Source: a virus. From it: DNA of 21,839 nucleotides. Positions within the stretch are counted from its first letter, which is position 1; each line of letters starts with the position of its first letter. Under the pieces are notes generated by a model. The model did not search any database. It was not told the origin of the DNA and was given only the letters and a program-made list of their open reading frames with translations. Shown here one piece after another: positions 13,784 to 21,704 of the stretch. The DNA lies in IMG/VR virus record IMGVR_UViG_3300020179_003432, positions 1 through 21,839 of that record; one strand, 5' to 3'. Made by a program: the position numbers and the translations under genes.

Positions 13784-15156
13784 TCAGGTCGGTTTTTCAA
13801 AAAGTATTCCAAATCTTCGGGAACGCCCAAGCCCCACATCTTTTCAATATTAAACACTTTGATTTTCTTTCCGTCCTGTATTGCTTCGTTAAACACTGGA
13901 CAAACATAAAATTCGTTATTGACTCGAATGTTCTTTCCAATCATTTGTTCGGCATATTTGACATAGTCCGATCCTTTTTTCCAATAATAAACACCTACGG
14001 TTGCTATGTTGCTGATAGGATTCTTTTCCGCCACTTCACTCACAAACCCATCTTCATTTACCTTTGCATAGCTCCACTTGGGATGGGTTGAATTAAAAGT
14101 GAGAATTCCTGCGTCGATATTGTCTGCAATCATGGAATACATGAATTCGTTGCTGTCCCATTCAATAAACTGATCAGAATTCGCAATAATCAGGCTTTTA
14201 TCGTCATTAAAATATTCTTTGGCCAAAAGAGTGGTGCAAGCTGCTCCTTCTGTCAGACCCTGGGTCTGCACAATCTTACAGTTGGGAGATATTATATTTA
14301 AAAGATTTTTTAAATTATATTTTTCGTAATGTTCCTTTTGGACTATGAAAACATGCTCGGCATCAATGTTAAGATTTTCAATAACAACCTGAATCATGGG
14401 TTTGCCCCGCACTTCAATCAATGGCTTGGGAAATGTATATCCGGCCCGTTCAAAACGGGAACCTGCACCTGCCATGGGAATGAGCACTCGCACATCTCCC
14501 CGTCCTTGCCATTTGGGTTTTATCATGTGTGTTTCCTTTTTATCTATGAATGCTTTCAGTTTTTCATAGTTTAAATCGTTACTATTTTTAACAGCAAAAA
14601 GATGTGCTCCAGATCTTTGGGCGGCTTTTCTTCCAATATGAGAATCCTCCACGATCACCGTTTCATCTGGATTGGCACAGCAAGCCAGCATTGCCCGCAG
14701 ATAAACCTCGGCACTTGGCTTGGGGTTTGTCACATCCTCATTTGAAAATAAATGGTCGATATATTCGAAAAATCCTTTTCGCAACAGTTGGATTTTGGAT
14801 GTTTCCCGTATGGAATTGGTGCAACAACAAATTTTCTTTCCATCCTGTTTGATTTTTTTTAAAATTTCCCGGATACGTTCATCCGTTTGAAAACTTTCAA
14901 TAATATCTTTTGTGTATTTTTGTTTAAGTTCCCAAACCCGTTTATGTAATTCCGGAGGCAAACCTTTCTTTTCGCTGAGTATTTTAAGCTTTTTTGTTGT
15001 ACTAAGCCCGTCAAATGTGGAAAGATGCTCCTCTTTGTTTATTATATATTTTTTATCAATATCCTCCAAGGCTCGATTTAGACTAGCATAATGCAGTTCC
15101 CGGGAATCGACCAGAACACCGTCCAGATCAAATATGACCAGTTTTACATCACTCAT
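13780..15156 (-). CDS. HAD phosphatase - nucleotidyltransferase fusion
   Basis: A bifunctional 458-residue enzyme that would remove one phosphate and add a nucleotide to a sugar phosphate. Residues 1-205 are a beta-phosphoglucomutase-like HAD domain: VIFDLDGVLVD (Asp10, Asp12), CCTNS (111-115), KPSAEVY (146-152) and VIVEDSHIGRKAA (167-179). Residues 222-458 are an NTP-transferase domain: LIPMAGAGSRFERAGYTFPK then PL, with GxGxRF at 230-235, EGAACTTLLA, and NSDQFIEWDS (Asp327). WGLGVPEDLEYF ends it, as in dTDP-glucose pyrophosphorylase-like proteins of LPS clusters. The ATG at 15156 overlaps the kinase TGA as ATGA; a start at 15204 would overlap the kinase by 52 bases. With the HldA-like kinase upstream it could carry out the dephosphorylation and nucleotidylation steps of activated heptose synthesis. 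Nucleotide and sugar are unknown. Confidence 0.85.
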   Translation of the reverse strand: MSDVKLVIFDLDGVLVDSRELHYASLNRALEDIDKKYIINKEEHLSTFDGLSTTKKLKILSEKKGLPPELHKRVWELKQKYTKDIIESFQTDERIREILKKIKQDGKKICCCTNSIRETSKIQLLRKGFFEYIDHLFSNEDVTNPKPSAEVYLRAMLACCANPDETVIVEDSHIGRKAAQRSGAHLFAVKNSNDLNYEKLKAFIDKKETHMIKPKWQGRGDVRVLIPMAGAGSRFERAGYTFPKPLIEVRGKPMIQVVIENLNIDAEHVFIVQKEHYEKYNLKNLLNIISPNCKIVQTQGLTEGAACTTLLAKEYFNDDKSLIIANSDQFIEWDSNEFMYSMIADNIDAGILTFNSTHPKWSYAKVNEDGFVSEVAEKNPISNIATVGVYYWKKGSDYVKYAEQMIGKNIRVNNEFYVCPVFNEAIQDGKKIKVFNIEKMWGLGVPEDLEYFLKNRPE

Positions 15157-15890
15157 AGGGTTGGTGTGGTTACTCCTCGATGTTTGGCCACTTCGGACGC
15201 GCAACGATTGGCAAAAACTATGCTTTGATGAATATCGTTTGTTTTAAGATATTCAACAACCAAACCCGCCAAAAAGGTGTCACCACAACCGGAAGTGTCC
15301 TTTACTTCTATTCGTTTGGTTGGATAAATCTTTCCACCATATTCACAACCGTCTCCTCCTTTTGTGCAAATTATCTTGCTTTGCAGTTCAGGTGTCAATG
15401 TTTCCTTGCTTCTTTGATATTCAAAGTTATTAATTTTTATATATTTTGATTTGTTTGCCCAGGATCCCAGTTTCTTTTTCGTGTCAATAAACACGTTGGA
15501 ATGATTTGAGCATATTTCTTCAATATCTTCTTCATTTAAAAATCCTTTATTATAATCGGAAATGACAATTAATTTATAATCATATCGAAGCAAAGATTTG
15601 TCTATTCTGTCAATATTGTGATCAGTATCCACCCGCATGAACATATGATTGGTTTGTTCATGCACATATCTTGTTTTTGATACATGAATCCAGTTTGTGT
15701 TTGTGATAATGTTGCAATCTTGATTCAGGGAAAGAATGTTTCTTTGAACATTCTTGGCCATTCCTTCGTTTTCAGTCTGACGAATGACTTTTAACGCTGG
15801 AACGGGAATATCAGGACACAAACGAGTACAATCACAGTAAACAAAAATATCTCTACAACTTTCACCGATGATGAGAATATCGTTGTTCAT
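15153..15890 (-). CDS. Heptose-kinase-like PfkB family sugar kinase (HldE/HldA N-domain type)
   Basis: PfkB-fold kinase of 245 residues, shorter than typical HldA/HldE kinase domains (about 320). N-terminal DILIIGESCRDIFVYCDCTR and CPDIPVPALKVI match the heptose-7-phosphate kinase pattern (GD-x-x-xD, then sPEaPVPVvkv). KYIKINNFEYQ (149-159) is the central strand. DTSGCGDTFLAGL at 198-210 carries the anion hole GCGD and catalytic Asp204, and FANRCASEVAKHRGVTTP ends it, as in HldE. The usual GGAANV is EGMAKNV here (42-48), so one glycine is lost and the sugar pocket may differ. It starts five bases after the TPP enzyme stop and passes by ATGA to the fusion gene. A heptose or related phosphorylated sugar is the likeliest substrate. 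Confidence 0.75.
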   Translation of the reverse strand: MNNDILIIGESCRDIFVYCDCTRLCPDIPVPALKVIRQTENEGMAKNVQRNILSLNQDCNIITNTNWIHVSKTRYVHEQTNHMFMRVDTDHNIDRIDKSLLRYDYKLIVISDYNKGFLNEEDIEEICSNHSNVFIDTKKKLGSWANKSKYIKINNFEYQRSKETLTPELQSKIICTKGGDGCEYGGKIYPTKRIEVKDTSGCGDTFLAGLVVEYLKTNDIHQSIVFANRCASEVAKHRGVTTPTL

Positions 15891-15895
15891 TCATT

Positions 15896-17080
15896 TTAGA
15901 AGCAGCTTTTCTTTTCCACCACCATGCAAGGACGATTGGAATTGATTGCGTTCTGGTAGGCAATCACAGCTTCTTTACCTGTGTTTGGAACATAGATGGG
16001 GAAATCCACCATGTGGCGGAATCCTTCAGTAAAGTCCTGTGAATGAGTCGGACCCGAATAAAAGGGCCCAGAATCAGCCACAACTGAACGAAGAATGACC
16101 GGAACCTGATATTCCCCGTGAGATATTCTTTCAATGTGATTCACATGATTCACAATGGCATCTGCTGCTACCAGCATGAAATCATGACGCTCGTAATAAA
16201 CTACTGGCTTGAATCCTTCAAACGACATGCCAATTCCAAGACCGGTCATCAGGTTTTCAGCCACGGGGGTTTCAATCTTTTGGGTTTTGTCTACACCCTT
16301 AAGTGTTCCCATGGCATCTCCGTTGGCAACATTGTATCCGATAAACACTGAATTCATTTTGCCAATCTCCGTCATCATTTGATTGATAGCATCTTTGAAC
16401 TTGATGTCTTCCGGGGGATTTACAACCGGAAGCTCTTCTTTTGATAAAGGAGGAAAATAGTCATCATGGGTTTTTACTTTGGTTTTACCCAGATTGATCA
16501 TGTCTTCGGTGCGGGCATGGGGCCAAGTAATATCGTAATAATATTTTCTTACACAAGGAAAGAATGTTGGATCGAGTGCCTTGCCCCAACGCTCTGTTTT
16601 ATCAGTTGTGACAGATCGATTATTGTCCTCAATAACAAAAGTGCAGGGCAGATCAAATCCATGAACATATCGAGCCGCTTCAAAAAGATGTCCGGAATCT
16701 TCAGTACCATCCCCAACAAAACACCATACCTTCTTGTCAGATCCTTTTCTTTTCAGGGCAAGGGCGATTCCAGCAGCAATTGCGGCAGTCCCCCCGATAA
16801 TAGCAGATGTAAAGAAGTTTCTTTTCCGATCATAAACAAACATGCTCCGTCCGTTCTTAATCCTGTCCTCCAATACATCTGCAGGAATGCCATGCAAAAG
16901 GGCATGATAATGATTGCGATGAGTTGCCAAAACATAATCACCTTCCTTAATTTCTTTGAAAATCTCAATCAATTGATCTTCATTTCCGCCAGAAAGATGA
17001 AAAAGAAAGGGAAGCTGACAATCCCGGTAAAGGTCTGCAATTCGATTTTCAAAATTCAGTAGATCATTTTTGTTTAGCAT
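15896..17080 (-). CDS. Compact TPP-dependent E1-like enzyme (alpha-beta fusion)
   Basis: Thiamine-diphosphate enzyme of 394 residues. Residues about 50-210 match the PP domain of E1-alpha: ATHRNHYHALLHG, GGTAAIAAGIALALK, and the diphosphate motif GDGTEDSG (123-130) with Asn153-Asn154 after a strand. Residues about 225-394 match the PYR domain of E1-beta: VFIGYNVANGDAMG, TPVAENLMTGLGIGMSFEG (Glu275 is the cofactor-activating residue), and FDFPIYVPNTGKE-like end. The third transketolase-type C-terminal domain is missing. Separate E1 alpha and beta chains are each about 330-400, so this is unusually short. No lipoyl partner gene is present. In a sugar cluster it may transfer a two-carbon unit or decarboxylate a keto acid onto a sugar; the reaction is unknown. 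It lies 13 bases from the dehydrogenase. Confidence 0.75.
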   Translation of the reverse strand: MLNKNDLLNFENRIADLYRDCQLPFLFHLSGGNEDQLIEIFKEIKEGDYVLATHRNHYHALLHGIPADVLEDRIKNGRSMFVYDRKRNFFTSAIIGGTAAIAAGIALALKRKGSDKKVWCFVGDGTEDSGHLFEAARYVHGFDLPCTFVIEDNNRSVTTDKTERWGKALDPTFFPCVRKYYYDITWPHARTEDMINLGKTKVKTHDDYFPPLSKEELPVVNPPEDIKFKDAINQMMTEIGKMNSVFIGYNVANGDAMGTLKGVDKTQKIETPVAENLMTGLGIGMSFEGFKPVVYYERHDFMLVAADAIVNHVNHIERISHGEYQVPVILRSVVADSGPFYSGPTHSQDFTEGFRHMVDFPIYVPNTGKEAVIAYQNAINSNRPCMVVEKKSCF

Positions 17081-17093
17081 AAAATTTATTTTA

Positions 17094-18095
17094 TCAGGGG
17101 CGAATCATAATTCTACCGGCTTTTCCATTTTTTACCAAATCTATGGCAGTATTCACCTGATCCAGACTGAATCGGTGGGTTATGAGTTTTTCAAAATTAA
17201 TATTTCTTTTTTTATACAAATTTACATATCGGGGAAAGTCCTCGGATGGATTCACGTTTCCACCCTGTGTGGAGCGAATGATTTGACCGTTTCCTGAGAA
17301 AAAGTTTGCAGGATTTTTTATTTCCAAATTATTCTTTTCGTGGGGTTGACTTACAATTATGCATCGGCCCCGGGATGATAGGAGCGGTAGATAATGGGAA
17401 ACCACTAACATGTTGCCAGTAGTATCCACAATACAATCTATTTTTTCACATATTTGATTGGCTCCTCCAACAAATCTTGCCCCTAGTTCTTCCACCATGG
17501 CTTGTTTTTCACTGGAAATATCCACCCCGTAAATGTTTCCGGATCCTGCCATGTTTGCAGCCATGATGATATTCAATCCCACACCCCCACAACCTATCAC
17601 CAAAACAGATTCTCCAAACTTTATGTTTGCGTCATAGTTCACGATTCCAAGCGCAGTGCTCATACCGCACCCAAGAAGTGCGCAAAATTCATCCGGTATA
17701 TCCTGTGGGACCACAGTCAATCGGTTTTCTGAAACAATACTCTTTTCGCTTAATGTGGTTATTTTTCCGCTGCTTATACGCTTACCATCATAAATGTATT
17801 CGGGAAATGGAGATTCTATACCCTCTCCTTTTTTCCAATGAAGTATGACTTTATCACCTGTTTTAACTCTTGTTACACCTTCTCCAACACATTCCACGAT
17901 TCCGCAACCTTCATGGCCCAAAAGATGAGGAACAAACTTGGCATTTCCTTTTTGACCGGCAATCTCCTGAAGCTGCGCCCCACATACACCGCTGACATTT
18001 ATTTTAACAGCTACCTGACCAAATTTCATTTCAGTCAGGGCCACATCTGCCACCACAAGCGGGTGGTCAATCTTTTCCAGAATTGCTGCCTTCAT
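17094..18095 (-). CDS. Zinc-type medium-chain dehydrogenase without structural zinc lobe
   Basis: MDR-family oxidoreductase of 333 residues. Catalytic zinc ligands are visible: Cys38 in VSGVCGAQLQ, His61-Glu62 in LLGHEGCG, and Cys143 in LLGCGMSTALG. The Rossmann motif is VLVIGCGGVGLN (164-175), with Asp192 after the next strand favouring NAD(H). The usual four-Cys structural-zinc loop is absent and replaced by HWKKGEGIESPFPEYI (86-101), a form I recall from exopolysaccharide and LPS clusters. The start overlaps the methyltransferase stop as ATGA, and the TPP enzyme follows. It probably oxidises or reduces a sugar or a sugar precursor made by its neighbours; the substrate cannot be told from sequence. 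Confidence 0.8.
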   Translation of the reverse strand: MKAAILEKIDHPLVVADVALTEMKFGQVAVKINVSGVCGAQLQEIAGQKGNAKFVPHLLGHEGCGIVECVGEGVTRVKTGDKVILHWKKGEGIESPFPEYIYDGKRISSGKITTLSEKSIVSENRLTVVPQDIPDEFCALLGCGMSTALGIVNYDANIKFGESVLVIGCGGVGLNIIMAANMAGSGNIYGVDISSEKQAMVEELGARFVGGANQICEKIDCIVDTTGNMLVVSHYLPLLSSRGRCIIVSQPHEKNNLEIKNPANFFSGNGQIIRSTQGGNVNPSEDFPRYVNLYKKRNINFEKLITHRFSLDQVNTAIDLVKNGKAGRIMIRP

Positions 18096-18781
18096 TTCTT
18101 TCGACCAATATAAAGCAAGGTGGCATAGTGACTGTCCGGAGCACGTCCCTCTTGCCTGTTCAGAATCTTATCAAATACTGGTTCATATTTTGAAAGAAAT
18201 GGTTTGGCATCTTCGTGATCAAAACGAATGGGATGCATCATACCATGGGGATCATCTTTGGGTGTTTTATTAAAATCCTCCTGATTGGTAAGATCATTTC
18301 CCAAAACAAGAATTCCTCCCTTTTTCAAATTATTATATAAAGATTCCATACACTTGGGCATGCTATACACATGATCCAGCACATTAATGCAAACAATCAT
18401 GTCTACCGGTTCTTTTGTGGTCCATTCCTCAAGAGGCTTGGCACTGAGGGTTGCCTTCACATCCATGGCAAAACTTGCCACTGGACGATTCATATTCACA
18501 TAATCCTTCAGCAAAGGATCACTGAGAAAGTATTTGGTGGGTTTATTTTGCAGTGCCTGAACCACAAACTGGATATTTTTGGCAATCGGACCACAACCAA
18601 CTTCGGCTATGGAATCCACTTTTTCATTTGCAATCGAAACATAATGGTCAAATTTCATTTTCCACCACATGTTCCAATCGTCTCCGATATTGTTGGCTTC
18701 CCACAGTTTAAGTTCCATTTGCTGGGATTCGCTTGCCCAAGCATCCTTGGGTATTTCCTTGTATCTTTCAGTAATGTTCAT
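18092..18781 (-). CDS. Class I SAM-dependent methyltransferase
   Basis: A 229-residue protein from the ATG at 18781, which overlaps the FkbM stop as ATGA; a start at 18802 would overlap more and lacks support. SIAEVGCGPIAKNIQFV at about 57-73 is motif I of a class I methyltransferase (E/D-x-G-x-G). VDMIVCINVLDHVYSMP is motif IV-like with an Asp-His, and LKKGGILVLGNDL is the final beta strand. The N-terminal half before motif I is helical. Substrate is likely a sugar, lipid or small metabolite because the next genes are FkbM and dehydrogenase. It is placed in the same overlapping operon as the glycosyltransferases. Confidence 0.75.
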   Translation of the reverse strand: MNITERYKEIPKDAWASESQQMELKLWEANNIGDDWNMWWKMKFDHYVSIANEKVDSIAEVGCGPIAKNIQFVVQALQNKPTKYFLSDPLLKDYVNMNRPVASFAMDVKATLSAKPLEEWTTKEPVDMIVCINVLDHVYSMPKCMESLYNNLKKGGILVLGNDLTNQEDFNKTPKDDPHGMMHPIRFDHEDAKPFLSKYEPVFDKILNRQEGRAPDSHYATLLYIGRKK

Positions 18782-19443
18782 TTGGCATATAACATTCCCC
18801 AACGCATTTTGCGTTCAGGTTCAATGTCCTCGTCTTTTACAAGATCCTCCCAGCTTTTGTATTCCAAAGATGGATTGAATTCCTGTATGGTTTCACTTGT
18901 TCCTTCCCAATGGCTATCATTGGCAAACTGGTTATAGCCAAGTTTTTTTAACATTTCAACACATTTTTTTGTATCTGTGAAAAATTCCTCACCCCATTCC
19001 AATAAAACGGTGCCGCATTTTTGCGATAATCCGCTTAATGCAATTGATTCTGCCCCTTCAATATCCAATTTTATAACATCGGGAATGCCATAAACACTTA
19101 TCATCTTGTCCAAAGTTGTGGATCTGACCTTTATTTCTCGTTTGGTTTTTTGAAAATAATGACTGTGTCGGATCTTTTCTATCCATTCCGGGTTTATGGA
19201 GTTGATGCCTGGATTACTATCACAAATAAAAAGAGAAACATCTTGTCTGCAGGAATCTGAAACAACACCATCAATATATGTTACGTTTGGAATAGGGTTA
19301 TTTTCAAACATTTGTTTGTATATGGGGTGGCCATCCACACCTATTATTTTTGCATTTGGATACATGCTCAAAATACATTTTGTAAAATTTCCCACGTTGT
19401 ATCCAATATCAAAAATTAGGGGGTAATTATCGTTCATAGACAT
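18778..19443 (-). CDS. FkbM family methyltransferase
   Basis: FkbM-type enzymes O-methylate sugars, often the terminal residue of a glycan chain. The 221-residue sequence has FDIGYNVGNFTKCILSMYPN at 11-30 (SAM-binding motif I), then AKIIGVDGHP (31-40). RSTTLDKMISVYGIPDVIKL followed by DIEGAE at about 107-132 is the FkbM signature. A C-terminal region with SHWEGTSETIQE follows. The ATG at 19443 overlaps the upstream gene by 17 bases; Met3 (19437) is an alternative start. It is coupled to the second methyltransferase by ATGA. It would decorate the sugar assembled by the neighbouring glycosyltransferases. Confidence 0.85.
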   Translation of the reverse strand: MSMNDNYPLIFDIGYNVGNFTKCILSMYPNAKIIGVDGHPIYKQMFENNPIPNVTYIDGVVSDSCRQDVSLFICDSNPGINSINPEWIEKIRHSHYFQKTKREIKVRSTTLDKMISVYGIPDVIKLDIEGAESIALSGLSQKCGTVLLEWGEEFFTDTKKCVEMLKKLGYNQFANDSHWEGTSETIQEFNPSLEYKSWEDLVKDEDIEPERKMRWGMLYAK

Positions 19444-20119
19444 GCCAATTCAATCGGTTGGTTGGATATTCCCATGGCTCAATCGGTTTTGTATATCTAT
19501 GCATGTACAGGGGTTTATCCAATTGTTTAAAAACCAGATCCACCATGAACATGACGCAGGATTCTATCACATGCACTTCTTTTGCATTCTCAATTATTTT
19601 GCAATAATCAAATATGTTGTTTGTGTATTCTGGTTTAACCCGGAATATTTTTAAATTTTTATCCTGTATTTTGTTTGTGTCCACAACCTGATTGCGGTCC
19701 AGATCATCATGAATAAAAGCATATTCTCCGGGTTGAAAACCAAAGCTGGAATACATTTTGTTTTCCCGTTCAGGATCCCGTTCCACATAAAAGCTTTCCC
19801 ATTTCTTGTTAAAATCCACTCCTGCTTGTGCATAAAAGCTTTTTTCCACTGTGTCTGCCCCACCTATTCCCAATTTGTAAAAATTTTTAATTCCATGCAG
19901 ATTTGTAAAATATTGTGCTCCGCTTTCCTCTATGGGGAAAACTCTTAAGTTGGGCAAATCCCGATACATGAATTCAATATTATAATAATATTTCAGCTTG
20001 CTATACACATACAGTTTTGGATGCCGTTTATAAAGTTCTCGAACAAGACCGTTGCAAGTAACCTGATCGCCCAACCCAAGATGTGTAAGAACATGCCCTT
20101 CTTCTGATTTAATAATCAT
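19427..20119 (-). CDS. GT-B-like glycosyltransferase
   Basis: A 230-residue protein. The N-terminus THLGLGDQVTCNGLVRELYK is a phosphate-binding G-L-G-D loop followed by a helix, as in GT-B heptosyl/fucosyltransferase-like enzymes. The strand KLYVYSKLKYYYNIEFMYRD follows. The C-terminal half has IFDYCKIIENAKEVHVIESC and VDLVFKQLDKPLYMHRY, where the Glu-Ser-Cys segment sits where GT-B donor-binding residues lie. It is shorter than a full two-domain GT-B, so part of the fold may be reduced. Family not certain. It is coupled by ATGA to the CgeB-like gene and overlaps FkbM, so it probably acts in the same pathway. Confidence 0.65.
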   Translation of the reverse strand: MIIKSEEGHVLTHLGLGDQVTCNGLVRELYKRHPKLYVYSKLKYYYNIEFMYRDLPNLRVFPIEESGAQYFTNLHGIKNFYKLGIGGADTVEKSFYAQAGVDFNKKWESFYVERDPERENKMYSSFGFQPGEYAFIHDDLDRNQVVDTNKIQDKNLKIFRVKPEYTNNIFDYCKIIENAKEVHVIESCVMFMVDLVFKQLDKPLYMHRYTKPIEPWEYPTNRLNWHVYER

Positions 20120-20964
20120 AGGGTCTGAACGTATTTGATAAGGCTTTTTGCTCGATTCTTGAAAGTATGTTTTTGTCGAACAAATTGTTCTCCTTTGATA
20201 CCAACGTCCTTGGCAACCAGAGGATTTGCTTTCAAATAATTTATTTTATCAATTGCTTCTTCCAAGCTTTTGTATGTGAAAAATGTTTCGCTTTCCTTGA
20301 ATCCCAGATCATTATACTGATCATCATAACTGGTCAGAAGACATGTTCCACATCCAGCCGTTTCAAAGCTGCGGTAATTGATATCGTTGAAAATATTCTT
20401 GTTAAACAGAACCACGTATGAATTGATGGCCCGGATCATGTGAATTCCCCGCACGTCAATGTCCATTTTAAACTCGGGAAAACGGTTGTAGATCGCATCA
20501 AACAAGGGCTTTCGGTTACAATAGTTTCCGCAAAATCCCAAAAATGTATTTTTACCTATGTAGGGCAATGGAGTTATGAAATCCGAATCATAACAGTTAG
20601 GAAACCAAACACTGTTTTCGTCCACAAAATACCGGGTGGCTTCCAGTATTTTCCGATATTTTCCCTTGTTGAAAATGTTCATATAATAGGATTTTCCCTG
20701 ACAATGACTATCAATAGCCCAAAGAAGCTTGATCGGTTTGTTATATTCTGAAAGATCCGGAACCCATCCCACATCATAATTTTCCAAATTGATGATCACA
20801 TCATAGGAATTATAATCCGGTTTCTTTTCAAAATTATCATGACCCAAACCCCAAACATCGCATTCCTCTCCATGAAACCAAAGAGCACGGCAAAGACTAT
20901 GGCATTCCCGCAAATGACGGCTAACCAGATGGCGTCCATTTTCCTGTATGATCAAGAATTTCAT
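20116..20964 (-). CDS. CgeB-like GT-B glycosyltransferase
   Basis: A 282-residue protein. The N-terminal part has FLIIQENGRHLVSRHLREC and a Rossmann-like DVIINLEN strand. The C-terminal part, with NYRSFETAGCGTCLLTSYDD (about 216-235), ESETFFTYKSLEEAIDKI and HTFKNRAKSL, is the classical end of GT4/CgeB-type glycosyltransferases. There the R-x-F-E-x-x-a-x-G segment contacts the donor and the helix after Y-x-s-l-e-E-a closes the fold. Donor and acceptor unknown. It overlaps genes on both sides by ATGA. The best current name is spore-maturation CgeB-like glycosyltransferase. Confidence 0.75.
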   Translation of the reverse strand: MKFLIIQENGRHLVSRHLRECHSLCRALWFHGEECDVWGLGHDNFEKKPDYNSYDVIINLENYDVGWVPDLSEYNKPIKLLWAIDSHCQGKSYYMNIFNKGKYRKILEATRYFVDENSVWFPNCYDSDFITPLPYIGKNTFLGFCGNYCNRKPLFDAIYNRFPEFKMDIDVRGIHMIRAINSYVVLFNKNIFNDINYRSFETAGCGTCLLTSYDDQYNDLGFKESETFFTYKSLEEAIDKINYLKANPLVAKDVGIKGEQFVRQKHTFKNRAKSLIKYVQTL

Positions 20965-21704
20965 AGGTAATATTTTCTTCGATGATGATAAAACAGTTGT
21001 TTATAAGGGGAATCCTGTTTTACCCGGTGATTGCCCCATTGGGAAGGGTCCCGATGAATAGTTATTTTGTATCTTATGGAAAGCAATGAAAGGATGGATT
21101 GATCGTGGCGATGGTCCTGAAAATCCCCGTTAAAATTTTCTGTGATGTTTGGGGCATCTGAAATTATATTATAATTTTGACAAACATCCAGATAACAACT
21201 GAAAAATTTCTGGCTGAAATCTGTTTTGCGAAAAACGATATAAGAAGCATTTACCTGATTGCCGTACAGATATTCATCTGTTTTCAGACTCATAAGGTTA
21301 AAACAATCTGATTTGGTCCACAAGTTGTTTTTCCAAACATTACCGTTTGGTTCTCCGTCCGTGTTTTCAAACAAGATGATTCCTTTTGTATCATTTTTGC
21401 ACAATTCAAACAACGGAGTTAAATCTCCTATTACCTCGTTACCAGAATCCACGTACATGAAAACATCATCATCACTTGCCCTGTCCAAAAACTTTTTTAT
21501 AAAATAACTTTTCCATACCCAATAACCAAATCCCCGTTTATCGTTGAAATGATTTATGTTCTTTTTGTAAAAATCAGATTCTATGTCCGGTTCTTTCAGA
21601 ATATGAACACTGTCCACATTCCCGTTTTGCAGGGCTGTTTGTTTCAGCACATCCAGGGTCGGGTAATATCTCCAGTTTCCAAAACTGAAAAGTGTTTTCT
21701 TCAT
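20961..21704 (-). CDS. GT-A-like glycosyltransferase family protein
   Basis: A 247-residue protein with a layout common in surface-glycan clusters. FGNWRYYPTLDVLKQ starts the Rossmann part. RGFGYWVWKSYFIKKFLDRA (57-76) is a characteristic Gly-Tyr-Trp-x-Trp-Lys helix. DDVFMYVDSGNEVIGD (78-93) holds Asp87 and Glu90, possibly in place of a DxD for metal and nucleotide binding. SYIVFRKTDFSQKFFSC and a conserved-looking FQDHRHDQSILSLL (about 195-209) complete the pattern, with RHDQS a likely acceptor or structural motif. Family name not assigned. It starts as ATGA at the stop of the gene that runs off the right edge. Confidence 0.7.
   Translation of the reverse strand: MKKTLFSFGNWRYYPTLDVLKQTALQNGNVDSVHILKEPDIESDFYKKNINHFNDKRGFGYWVWKSYFIKKFLDRASDDDVFMYVDSGNEVIGDLTPLFELCKNDTKGIILFENTDGEPNGNVWKNNLWTKSDCFNLMSLKTDEYLYGNQVNASYIVFRKTDFSQKFFSCYLDVCQNYNIISDAPNITENFNGDFQDHRHDQSILSLLSIRYKITIHRDPSQWGNHRVKQDSPYKQLFYHHRRKYYL

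Noticed and set aside
15157-15204. Longer start for the phosphatase-nucleotidyltransferase fusion
   Set aside because: The additional 16 residues read through the kinase gene; the ATG at 15156 gives an ATGA overlap and begins right before the HAD motif.
16466-17062. Plus-strand frame of 198 codons opposite the TPP enzyme
   Set aside because: The minus frame carries the TPP motif and catalytic Glu; this one has no motif and is a shadow.
18782-18802. Longer start for the class I methyltransferase
   Set aside because: Seven more residues overlapping FkbM; the ATGA start at 18781 fits the pattern of neighbouring genes.
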